In this document: one piece after another, positions 6,850 to 14,130 of the stretch
Position numbering within the stretch: the first letter of the stretch is position 1
How the letters are laid out: each line of letters opens with the position of its first letter
From: an uncultured Muribaculum sp.
Lineage (GTDB): Bacteria > Bacteroidota > Bacteroidia > Bacteroidales > Muribaculaceae
Assembly: GCA_910589555.1 (NCBI GenBank)
Contig: CAJUTE010000057.1
Span: 1-15,638, forward strand
Direction of reading: 5' to 3'
DNA: 15,638 nt
Made by a program: the position numbers and the translations under genes
Notes under the pieces: generated by a model
What the model was told of the DNA's origin: nothing
Database searches by the model: none
Seen by the model: the letters and a program-made list of their open reading frames with translations, nothing else

Positions 6850-8976
6850 TTATTTCAATAAATCCACGCGACCCTGACATTCAGTGAGCACGTTCTTTGC
6901 AATTGAAGAGCTTACTTCAGCATAGTGAGAGAAGCTCATGGTGCTGGTGGCACGTCCTGAAGTGATTGTACGGAGTGCGGTAACATAACCGAACATCTCT
7001 GCAAGAGGAGCCTTAGCCTTTACGACACGGGCGCCGCTGCGGCTTGTCTCCATACCCTCTACCTGACCGCGACGCTTGTTCAAGTCGCCGATCACGTCAC
7101 CCATGCTCTCTTCCGGAGTAACTACCTCGATCTTCATGATAGGCTCAAGAAGAACAGGATTAGCCTTCTCTGAAGCTTTCTTGAACGCCTGGATAGCGCA
7201 AAGCTCGAATGACAACTGGTCAGAGTCAACCGGGTGGAATGAACCGTCGATCACAGTAACCTTAAGATGCTCTACGGGGAAGCCGGCAAGAACACCGTTC
7301 TTCATAGCGGTCTGGAAACCCTTCTGGATAGAGGGGATGAATTCCTTAGGAATGTTACCGCCCTTAACCTCGTCAACGAACTGAAGGTTGCCTTCGAAGC
7401 CTTCGTCAACCGGTTCAACGCGAACGATGATGTCAGCAAACTTACCACGACCACCGGTCTGCTTCTTGAACACTTCGCGAAGCTCAACGGGCTTGGTGAT
7501 AGCTTCCTTGTAAGTTACCTGAGGACGACCCTGGTTACATTCAACCTTGAACTCACGGCGGAGACGGTCGATGATGATGTCGAGGTGAAGCTCACCCATA
7601 CCTGAGATAACTGTTTGTCCGGTCTCTTCGTTGGTCTCAACACGGAAGGTCGGGTCCTCTTCAGCAAGCTTCTGAAGACCTACGCCGAGCTTGTCAAGGT
7701 CCTTCTGAGTCTTAGGCTCAACTGCGATACCGATCACCGGATCGGGGAACTCCATAGCTTCAAGAACGATAGGAGCATCTTCAGCGCAAAGAGTGTCACC
7801 GGTGCGGATATCCTTGAAACCTACACCTGCGCCGATATCACCACATTCGATCTCTTCCTTAGGATTCTGCTTGTTAGAGTGCATTTGGAAAAGACGTGAG
7901 ATACGCTCCTTCTTGCCTGAACGGCTGTTAAGAACATAGCTACCTGCGGGGATTGCGCCTGAATAAACGCGGAAGAAGCAAAGACGACCTACATAGGGGT
8001 CGGTTGCAATCTTGAACGCAAGAGCACACATCGGTGATTCGAAATTAGGCTCGCGGGTAAGGATCTCGTCGGGGTTGCCCACTGCGTGACCTTCAACCGC
8101 GCCGGCATCAACCGGGCTGGGAAGATATGCGCACACAGCGTCCAACAGACACTGAACACCCTTGTTCTTGAACGAGCTACCGCATATCATCGGAACCACG
8201 TTCATTGAAAGTGTAGCGGCACGCAACGCCTTCTTGATCTCATCCTCAGTGATAGTGGAAGGATCGTCGAAATACTTGGTCATAAGATCATCGTCAAATT
8301 CTGCGATCTTCTCAAGCATCTTGTCGCGCCATTCTTCAGCTTCGTCCTGAAGATTTGCGGGGATCTCCTCTATTGAGTAGTCAGCGCCCATAGCCTCGTC
8401 GTGCCAGTAGATAGCCTTCATTCTGATAAGGTCTACCACACCCTTGAATGTCTCCTCAGCTCCGATAGGAATCTGGATGGGGCAAGGGTTAGCGCCGAGG
8501 ATTTCCTTTACCTGGCGAACTACCTCAAGGAAGTTAGCGCCTGAACGGTCCATCTTGTTGACGTAACCGATACGGGGCACATTATATTTATCAGCCTGAC
8601 GCCACACGGTCTCTGACTGAGGCTCAACACCACCCACAGCGCAGAATGCTGCGACAGCGCCGTCGAGCACACGGAGCGAACGCTCAACCTCAACAGTGAA
8701 GTCAACGTGTCCCGGAGTGTCAATCAAGTTGATTTTGAATCTCTTATCGTTATAGTTCCAGAATGTTGTAGTAGCGGCGGATGTAATAGTAATACCACGT
8801 TCCTGCTCCTGCTCCATCCAGTCCATAGTTGCTGCACCATCGTGCACCTCACCGATTTTATGAGTAAGTCCGGTGTAGAACAGGATACGCTCGGAGGTAG
8901 TTGTCTTACCGGCATCGATGTGAGCCATGATACCGATATTACGGGTAAACTTTAAGTTTTCGTCTTTGGTTGCCAT
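6850..8976 (-). CDS. fusA: Elongation factor G (translocase GTPase)
   Basis: The 708-residue product is EF-G, which drives tRNA-mRNA translocation and, with RRF, ribosome recycling. The G-domain motifs are intact: P-loop AHIDAGKT at residues 18-25, switch I region RGITITSAAT near 60-69, DTPGH at 86-90 with the catalytic histidine H90, and NKMD at 140-143. Domains II to V follow at normal length (GMGELHLDI in domain III, the C-terminal MFGYVTALRTITSGRATSTM). Some Bacteroidota encode a second EF-G elsewhere; the intact GTPase motifs and the place between rpsG and rpsJ mark this as the canonical one. It lies 31 bp after rpsG. Confidence 0.98.
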   Translation of the reverse strand: MATKDENLKFTRNIGIMAHIDAGKTTTSERILFYTGLTHKIGEVHDGAATMDWMEQEQERGITITSAATTTFWNYNDKRFKINLIDTPGHVDFTVEVERSLRVLDGAVAAFCAVGGVEPQSETVWRQADKYNVPRIGYVNKMDRSGANFLEVVRQVKEILGANPCPIQIPIGAEETFKGVVDLIRMKAIYWHDEAMGADYSIEEIPANLQDEAEEWRDKMLEKIAEFDDDLMTKYFDDPSTITEDEIKKALRAATLSMNVVPMICGSSFKNKGVQCLLDAVCAYLPSPVDAGAVEGHAVGNPDEILTREPNFESPMCALAFKIATDPYVGRLCFFRVYSGAIPAGSYVLNSRSGKKERISRLFQMHSNKQNPKEEIECGDIGAGVGFKDIRTGDTLCAEDAPIVLEAMEFPDPVIGIAVEPKTQKDLDKLGVGLQKLAEEDPTFRVETNEETGQTVISGMGELHLDIIIDRLRREFKVECNQGRPQVTYKEAITKPVELREVFKKQTGGRGKFADIIVRVEPVDEGFEGNLQFVDEVKGGNIPKEFIPSIQKGFQTAMKNGVLAGFPVEHLKVTVIDGSFHPVDSDQLSFELCAIQAFKKASEKANPVLLEPIMKIEVVTPEESMGDVIGDLNKRRGQVEGMETSRSGARVVKAKAPLAEMFGYVTALRTITSGRATSTMSFSHYAEVSSSIAKNVLTECQGRVDLLK

Positions 8977-9007
8977 TTTCGAAATGAAATTAGTGAATCA
9001 AGTTATA

Positions 9008-9484
9008 TTAGAAACGGAAGTGAGCGAATGCGCGGTTAGCTTCCGCCATCTTGTGCATATCTTCTTTGCGCTTGAATGCACCGCCTTGTTCGTTGTAAGC
9101 ATCTACGATTTCCGCAGCGAGCTTGTCCGCCATTGTCTTTCCGCCGCGTTTACGTGCGTAGATAATAAGGTTTTTCATCGAGATGGACTCTTTGCGGTCG
9201 GGACGGATCTCAGTAGGAACCTGGAATGTGGCACCGCCCACACGACGCGATTTAACTTCCACTTGGGGAGTTACATTTTCGAGGGCCTTCTTCCAGATTT
9301 CGAGGGCCGACTTCTCTTCATTAGGCAACTTAGACTTCACAGTCTCAAGTGCGCTGTAAAATATAGTGTAAGAAGTGTTCTTCTTGCCGTCATACATCAA
9401 GTGGTTAACGAACTTTGACACTCTTACGTCATTAAAAACGGGATCAGGTAGAACCACCCGCTTCTTTGGCTTTGCTTTTCTCAT
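9008..9484 (-). CDS. rpsG: 30S ribosomal protein uS7
   Basis: The 158-residue product is uS7, the primary binder of the 3' major domain of 16S rRNA, at the E site of the 30S head. The start MRKAKPKKR, the block VEVKSRRVGGATFQVP and the C-terminal ANRAFAHFRF identify it. Length is close to the usual 156. In E. coli uS7 represses its operon by binding the message between rpsL and rpsG; here that spacer is 166 bp, the longest inside this operon, and contains a hairpin (see 9485-9650). Confidence 0.98.
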   Translation of the reverse strand: MRKAKPKKRVVLPDPVFNDVRVSKFVNHLMYDGKKNTSYTIFYSALETVKSKLPNEEKSALEIWKKALENVTPQVEVKSRRVGGATFQVPTEIRPDRKESISMKNLIIYARKRGGKTMADKLAAEIVDAYNEQGGAFKRKEDMHKMAEANRAFAHFRF

Positions 9485-9650
9485 TTTAATAAAGTTTTGT
9501 TTTTGGTTGCTTGGCTGCGTCTTTAATCTTCAACTCGGCTCTCTCGCCTCATTTACTCAACCTAAATTGCTGTCCAATAAATCAAAAACGAAGTTAAATT
9601 AACTGGGTTTTGTTTTATCTCTGCAAGCTGCTTCCAGCTCAGGGCGTCAA
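9485..9650 (-). promoter_or_regulatory. rpsL-rpsG intercistronic region with hairpin
   Basis: This 166-bp spacer is much longer than the other gaps in the operon. Read on the minus strand, a hairpin lies just after the rpsL stop at 9621-9642: CTG/CAG and AGCTG/CAGCT stems around a GAAG loop with a 2-nt bulge. No T-run follows, so it is not an intrinsic terminator. Further on is an 11-bp inverted repeat (9593-9603, GTTAA-T-TTAAC on the minus strand). A poor promoter-like pair (TTTG then TAGGTTGA, 18 bp apart) is also present but unconvincing. A role as uS7 binding site or mRNA processing site is inference from E. coli. Confidence 0.4.
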
Positions 9651-10055
9651 TTATTTCTTACCCTTTGCTGCGGGGGCTGCTCCCGGTTTCGGACGCTTAG
9701 CTCCATACTTGGAACGACGCTGTGTGCGGTCCTTTACGCCGCTGGTGTCGAGTGTGCCACGCACGATGTGATAACGCACACCGGGAAGGTCCTTTACACG
9801 ACCGCCGCGAACGAGAACGATTGAGTGCTCCTGCAAGTTGTGACCTTCTCCGGGGATATAAGAGTTAACCTCTTTACCGTTAGTCAATCTCACACGGGCT
9901 ACTTTACGCATCGCCGAGTTAGGCTTCTTAGGAGTGGTGGTGTAAACTCTCACGCAAACGCCACGACGCTGGGGGCAGCTGTCGAGCGCCGGAGACTTAC
10001 TCTTGTCCTCCAGAGCCACACGTCCTTTTCTTACTAATTGCTGAATTGTAGGCAT
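9651..10055 (-). CDS. rpsL: 30S ribosomal protein uS12
   Basis: The 134-residue product is uS12, the decoding-centre protein at the 30S-50S interface. The start PTIQQLVRKGR and the blocks TTTPKKPNSAMRKVARV and VKDLPGVRYHIVRG are visible. K43 and K88, where substitutions usually give streptomycin resistance, are both wild type. D89 is the residue that RimO methylthiolates in other bacteria. The C-terminus carries a lysine/alanine/proline-rich tail (ending PAAKGKK), about ten residues longer than in E. coli. It is the first gene of the run, behind a consensus promoter and a leader of about 130 nt. Confidence 0.98.
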   Translation of the reverse strand: MPTIQQLVRKGRVALEDKSKSPALDSCPQRRGVCVRVYTTTPKKPNSAMRKVARVRLTNGKEVNSYIPGEGHNLQEHSIVLVRGGRVKDLPGVRYHIVRGTLDTSGVKDRTQRRSKYGAKRPKPGAAPAAKGKK

Positions 10056-10186
10056 CTTAGTTGTTTTGTTGTTTACTAAAGTTTATTATCGTTTTCTATA
10101 ATCTTTCTGCATAGCATCTCACGCTTCCTATCCCCCTGATTTTCAGAACCATGTGGAAGGCAAGCATGAGCTTCACGTCAAAAACT
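10056..10186 (-). promoter_or_regulatory. Structured 5' leader of the rpsL operon mRNA
   Basis: The transcript from the rpsL promoter should carry about 130 untranslated bases. Two complementary segments, 10162-10170 and 10118-10126, form a 9-bp stem (CTCATGCTT with AAGCGTGAG, one G-U pair). Inside it lies a small hairpin at 10136-10146 (CTGA, loop AAA, TCAG). After the stem the leader is A-rich and unstructured up to the ATG, as expected for Bacteroidota starts. Whether it senses a ribosomal protein is inference; I do not recognise a named RNA family. An 18-codon ORF (10152-10096) inside it has no support as a gene. Confidence 0.45.
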
Positions 10187-10189
10187 TCG

Positions 10190-10221
10190 CAAAGTTAGCA
10201 ACTAAATTCCTAATTTCCAAA
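10190..10221 (-). promoter_or_regulatory. rpsL operon promoter (Bacteroidota sigma-ABfr type)
   Basis: On the minus strand, TTTG at 10221-10218 is followed after exactly 20 bp by TAACTTTG at 10197-10190. Both boxes match the Bacteroidota primary-sigma consensus TTTG-N19-21-TAnnTTTG perfectly. Transcription should begin near 10186, about 130 nt before the rpsL ATG. This would be the main promoter for the whole minus-strand run in the window. Confidence 0.85.
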
Positions 10222-10302
10222 TATTTTCACGAAAACTCAAAATATTTTTATATATCTCAGCCATCACTCCCTCAACCGCAACAAACCGAGCCTGCAAAGA
10301 AC

Positions 10303-10332
10303 AAAAAAAGTCTCCACGGAGTACGCGGAGAC
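10303..10332 (-). terminator. Intrinsic terminator of the tracrRNA
   Basis: On the minus strand, GTCTCCGCG and CGTGGAGAC form a 9-bp stem (one G-U) with loop TACTC at 10332-10310, followed directly by seven Ts at 10309-10303. On the plus strand no T-run follows the hairpin, so it acts only in the tracrRNA direction. In type II tracrRNAs this last hairpin is also part of the Cas9-bound RNA. It also shields the rpsL promoter 80 bp downstream from tracrRNA read-through. Confidence 0.92.
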
Positions 10333-10382
10333 ATAGGTTTACACCTTCGGCATATAGCCTTATTGTGATAAGATGTAGAATT
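10303..10382 (-). ncRNA. tracrRNA: tracrRNA of the type II-C CRISPR system
   Basis: Positions 10362-10382 on the plus strand resemble the first 21 bases of the CRISPR repeat (17 of 21 identical), so an RNA read from the minus strand is an anti-repeat. In RNA terms 19 of 21 positions pair with the crRNA repeat: 8 bp (two of them G-U), a 2x2 U-U internal loop, then 11 bp (AAUUCUACAUC on the tracr side). After it come ACAATAAGGC, a stretch also present in the Neisseria tracrRNA as I recall it, a GGC/GCC hairpin (10359-10349), an AGGT/ACCT hairpin with a GUAA tetraloop (10346-10335), and a terminator. A perfect promoter places the start at about 10382, right at the anti-repeat. Expected length is about 75-80 nt. 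It pairs with crRNA, directs RNase III processing or guide assembly, and is loaded on Cas9. Confidence 0.92.
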
Positions 10383-10386
10383 ACCA

Positions 10387-10418
10387 CAAATTTAAACCAA
10401 AATCTTTGAAAAACCAAA
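10387..10418 (-). promoter_or_regulatory. tracrRNA promoter
   Basis: On the minus strand, TTTG at 10418-10415 is followed after exactly 20 bp by TAAATTTG at 10394-10387. Both boxes match the Bacteroidota consensus perfectly. The predicted start is 10383-10381, at the first base of the anti-repeat, so the transcript would have essentially no 5' extension. Confidence 0.85.
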
Positions 10419-10435
10419 TTTTATCTATAAATTCA
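10405..10435 (+). promoter_or_regulatory. Candidate cas9 promoter (weak)
   Basis: TTTG at 10405-10408 is followed after 19 bp by TAAATTCA at 10428-10435, which matches four of the six fixed bases of TAnnTTTG. Transcription would start near 10439, about 40 nt before the cas9 ATG. It is the best candidate I find on this strand in 10300-10479, but clearly weaker than the tracrRNA promoter, which it overlaps on the opposite strand. Confidence 0.35.
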
Positions 10436-10479
10436 CGTCAATTTCAAGAATTTACAAACCTTTCAAACCTCATCACACC

Positions 10480-13400
10480 ATGTCAAACAAGACTTTGGGC
10501 ATAGACTTAGGCACCAACTCAATCGGTTGGGCGATCGTAGAGAACCTCGAAAACACTCACCGCCTGCTCGACTCAGGAGTCATGATATTCCAGGAGGGCG
10601 TCGCAAGAGAGAAAGGAGCCGAAATACCGGCAGTCCAAACCAGGACACAAGCCAAAGGCATGCGGCGCCACTATTTCCGCAGGAGACTGATGAAAATTGA
10701 GCTGCTGAAGACATTGATCAAACATGGTTTCTGCCCCTCCATACCCGAAGAATCACTGAACCAATGGCGCTTCAAGAAAAAGTATCCGTTGATCGACGAA
10801 TTCATCCGGTGGCAACGCACCACCGAGCAAAACAACCCATATCATGCTCGTAACGAAGCCCTATCACGCAAACTGGACCTCAACAACAAAGAGGACCGCC
10901 ACATGCTGGGGCGAGCCCTTTACCACCTTGCGCAGCGAAGAGGATTCTTAAGCAACAGAAAAGAGCAAACCAAAGAAAGCTCAGGTGACGTAAAACAAGG
11001 CATAGCCGACTTGACACAAGAGATGGAAGAGTGCGGTTGCCTTTATCTCGGTAATTATTTCCACAGCCTCTATCAGCAAGGCAAGAAAATAAGAACACGT
11101 TATTCCGACCGCATAGCCCACACCGAAAAAGAGTTCTACGCCATCTGCTCAAAGCAGAATCTCCCACAAGAGACCATCGATGAACTGCACAGAGCAATAT
11201 TCTTCCAACGTCCGCTCAAATCCCAGAAAGGATCAATCGGCAAATGCATCTTTGAGACCAACAGAAGCCGATGCCCCGTATCCCATCCGGCGTTCGAAGA
11301 ATACCGTATGCTCGCTTTCATCAACAACATCCGGGTCATCACACCCGATGACTCCGATTTTCGGCAATTGTCGCAAAAGGAGAAAGCCGAAATCCTGCCA
11401 TTGTTTTTCCGTAAATCAAAAGATTCCTTTGACTTTGAGGATATTGCAAAGAAGATTGCCGGAAAAGGCAACTATTCATTCCGCGACGACAAGAGAGCCA
11501 CTGCCTACAAATTCAATTACCGTATGGCGACATCAGTGTCGGGATGCCCCTTCACAACAGGGCTCATCAACATATTCGGCAGCGACTGGCGCAACACCGT
11601 ATGCTCATGCTATAATCTTGCTAAAGACAAAAACGAAACGCAGATCATCAACGATGTGTGGCACGCATTGTACTCATTCGACTCCGATGAGAAACTATCG
11701 CAATGGGCTATCACAAACCTGCAACTCGACTCCGTGCAAGCCGAAGAACTCCTCAAAATAAAAGTTCCGCAAGGACATGCCTCGCTAAGTCTGAAAGCCA
11801 TAAATAAAATCCTCCCACATCTGAGAAAAGGCATGCGATATGACGAAGCGGTGTTTGTAGCCAATCTCGACGCCACACTCCCCGATCACATAAAGTCCGA
11901 CGGTGTCCGCAAAGAGAATATAGCCACCGAGATTGCAGAAATGATTGCCGACTTCAAAAACAATCCGCTGCAAAAATCAATGACCAAACAAGCCGCCGTC
12001 CGACAGATCCTGGAGGACATCCCGGGAATAGAGCTCAACAAACTTGACCGCATCTACCACCCGTCAAAACTCGACGTATATCCGGAAGCCGAGACCAATT
12101 CCGACGGAATAATCCTGTTAGGATCTCCTCGCACATCATCCATCCGAAACCCTATGGCTATGAGAGCGCTGTTTAAATTGCGCCATCTCATAAACAGGCT
12201 AATAAAAGAGGGCAAAATTGATCGTGCCACACGCATAAACATCGAATTCGCACGCGGACTGAATGACTCAAATATGCGCAAAGCAATCGAGCGCTACCAG
12301 CGTGAAAACGAGAAAATGCACAAAGAGTATGCCGACAAAATCGCGAAACTGCTCAAAGAAACGTCCAACGCCGACATCATCCCTTCCGAAACCGACATAT
12401 TGAAGTATCAGTTATGGGAAGAGCAGGGACATCAATGCCTGTACACCGGCGAGCAAATAAGCATCACCGACTTCATCAGCTCCAATCCAAAGTATGACAT
12501 CGAGCACACAATCCCTCGGTCAATCGGAGGTGACGATTCGCAAGCCAACAAGACTTTATGCAGCTCAACATTCAACCGGCAGATCAAAAAAACATCATTG
12601 CCGTCACAACTTTCCAATCACTCTCTCATCCTTGAACGCATCGACAATCTCGGATGGAACAAGACCATCAATGACCTAAACAACGAAATCGCCCGTATAC
12701 GCACCGCCAACGCCTCCACAAAAGACATAAAGGATGCGATGATCCAGAAAAAGCATTACCTGAAAATGAAACTCAACTACTGGAAAGGCAAAGTCGATCG
12801 ATTCTCAATGACCGAAGTTCCGGAAGGATTCTCCAACCGTCAGGGAGTTGACATCGGCATAATCGGGAAATATGCCCGCGAATATCTTAGGACACTTTTC
12901 CGCAGCGAGGAAAGGCAAATATTCACCGTAAAGGGCATGACCACTGCCGAATTCCGCAAAATGTGGGGATTGCAGGACGAATACTCAAAGAAAGAACGCA
13001 TTAACCACACCCATCATGCCATCGACGCAATAGTCATAGCCTGCATTGGACGCCATGAATATCAGCTTTGGGCTGAATACACCCGAAGCATGGAGGATTA
13101 CGACTTTAAAGGCGGCTTAAAACCTCATTTTGAAAAGCCTTGGGCATCATTCACTGAAGATGTCAAGGAGATATCCCGACAGCTGCTGATTGTTCACGAC
13201 TCATCTGACAATACATTAAAGTCATCGAAAAAAGCGCTCCGCAAAAGAGGCAAAATATGTCACACTGCCGATGGCGACACCATATATCAGCAAGGCGACA
13301 CAGCCAGAGCTTCGCTTCACAAACAAACCTATTACGGAGCCATAAACCTCAACGGCGATATAAAATATGTGCTGAGAGTTCCCGTGGACTCCTTGAAAGA

Positions 13401-14130
13401 AAAAGATATCGATAAGATTGTTGACCCCGCGGTAAAAGAAAAAGTCATGCAGGCTCTGCAACAACGCGGCTTCAAGAATCTATTCGACGCTCCGATATGG
13501 ATGAACGAGGAAAAAGGCATCGCAATCAAGAAAGTCAGGGTATTCACCCCCTCAATCACCTCCCCTATCCACCTGAAAAAGCATCGCGACGAATCCAAAC
13601 ACCCCTACAAGCAGGCATTCCACGTTGCCAACGACTCAAATTACTGCATGGGCATATACGAAGGATACGACCATAAAAACAAGCGGAGGCGCTCTTTCGC
13701 CATCGTCAACAATCTTGATGCCGTAAAACTCCATAAGTCGGGAGCCGATATACTGCCATTGTCCGACCCCAACGACCTGCCGTTGAAATGGATTCTCAAA
13801 GTAGGCACCTTGGTGCTATTCTACGAAAACTCCCCCGCAGAAGTCTACGAATGCTCTCAAGCAGAATTAGCTCGGAGGCTATACGTCGTAGTTGGGCTAT
13901 CTACCAACCCGGCAGGCAAAGGGTATGGTGCAATCAACCTCAGGTTTCACCAAGAGGCACGTCCGTCAACCGATCCGGCAGCTAAATTCAAGAGCGGCAC
14001 ATGGAAATCCGATGAAGAAACAAGAGCTGCCATATCATTGCTGCACACCCAGTTCAACGCTCTTGTGCAAGGACAGGACTTTATAATTTCAGAGTCGGGA
14101 ACCATAAAGTTTTTACATCCCTTATGCTGA
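10480..14130 (+). CDS. cas9: Cas9 RNA-guided DNA endonuclease, type II-C
   Basis: The 1216-residue product is Cas9, which uses a crRNA-tracrRNA guide to cut both strands of invading DNA. All catalytic parts are present: RuvC-I GIDLGTNSIGWA with D9; an arginine-rich bridge helix at about 55-81; RuvC-II INIEFARG with E589; HNH at about 645-720 (CLYTG at 653-657, DIEHTIP with H676, N699 at the spacing of SpCas9 N863); RuvC-III HTHHAIDA with H846 and D849. The REC lobe holds GKCIFE (254-259) with RCPVSHPAFEEYRM after it, and GHASLSLKA near 432, blocks I associate with Bacteroidota II-C Cas9. The C-terminal 300 or so residues form the WED and PAM-interacting part; the PAM cannot be read from sequence. 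It is larger than Neisseria or Campylobacter II-C Cas9. No cas4 or csn2 is seen. Its end overlaps cas1 by 7 nt. Confidence 0.97.
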   Translation: MSNKTLGIDLGTNSIGWAIVENLENTHRLLDSGVMIFQEGVAREKGAEIPAVQTRTQAKGMRRHYFRRRLMKIELLKTLIKHGFCPSIPEESLNQWRFKKKYPLIDEFIRWQRTTEQNNPYHARNEALSRKLDLNNKEDRHMLGRALYHLAQRRGFLSNRKEQTKESSGDVKQGIADLTQEMEECGCLYLGNYFHSLYQQGKKIRTRYSDRIAHTEKEFYAICSKQNLPQETIDELHRAIFFQRPLKSQKGSIGKCIFETNRSRCPVSHPAFEEYRMLAFINNIRVITPDDSDFRQLSQKEKAEILPLFFRKSKDSFDFEDIAKKIAGKGNYSFRDDKRATAYKFNYRMATSVSGCPFTTGLINIFGSDWRNTVCSCYNLAKDKNETQIINDVWHALYSFDSDEKLSQWAITNLQLDSVQAEELLKIKVPQGHASLSLKAINKILPHLRKGMRYDEAVFVANLDATLPDHIKSDGVRKENIATEIAEMIADFKNNPLQKSMTKQAAVRQILEDIPGIELNKLDRIYHPSKLDVYPEAETNSDGIILLGSPRTSSIRNPMAMRALFKLRHLINRLIKEGKIDRATRINIEFARGLNDSNMRKAIERYQRENEKMHKEYADKIAKLLKETSNADIIPSETDILKYQLWEEQGHQCLYTGEQISITDFISSNPKYDIEHTIPRSIGGDDSQANKTLCSSTFNRQIKKTSLPSQLSNHSLILERIDNLGWNKTINDLNNEIARIRTANASTKDIKDAMIQKKHYLKMKLNYWKGKVDRFSMTEVPEGFSNRQGVDIGIIGKYAREYLRTLFRSEERQIFTVKGMTTAEFRKMWGLQDEYSKKERINHTHHAIDAIVIACIGRHEYQLWAEYTRSMEDYDFKGGLKPHFEKPWASFTEDVKEISRQLLIVHDSSDNTLKSSKKALRKRGKICHTADGDTIYQQGDTARASLHKQTYYGAINLNGDIKYVLRVPVDSLKEKDIDKIVDPAVKEKVMQALQQRGFKNLFDAPIWMNEEKGIAIKKVRVFTPSITSPIHLKKHRDESKHPYKQAFHVANDSNYCMGIYEGYDHKNKRRRSFAIVNNLDAVKLHKSGADILPLSDPNDLPLKWILKVGTLVLFYENSPAEVYECSQAELARRLYVVVGLSTNPAGKGYGAINLRFHQEARPSTDPAAKFKSGTWKSDEETRAAISLLHTQFNALVQGQDFIISESGTIKFLHPLC

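Noticed and set aside
10096..10152. 18-codon ORF on the minus strand in the rpsL leader (MVLKIRGIGSVRCYAERL)
   Set aside because: It lies within the predicted stem, has no recognisable leader-peptide pattern such as a run of one amino acid, and no terminator follows it.
10153..10417. Two overlapping ORFs of 71 codons, one on each strand, between rpsL and cas9
   Set aside because: They cross the rpsL promoter, the tracrRNA and its terminator, have no family resemblance and no start context; the RNA features explain the sequence better.
10383..10440. A long tracrRNA form that could guide Cas9 to its own promoter, as in Streptococcus pyogenes
   Set aside because: The mapped promoter would start the RNA right at the anti-repeat, leaving no 5' extension to act as a guide; no second upstream minus-strand promoter was found.
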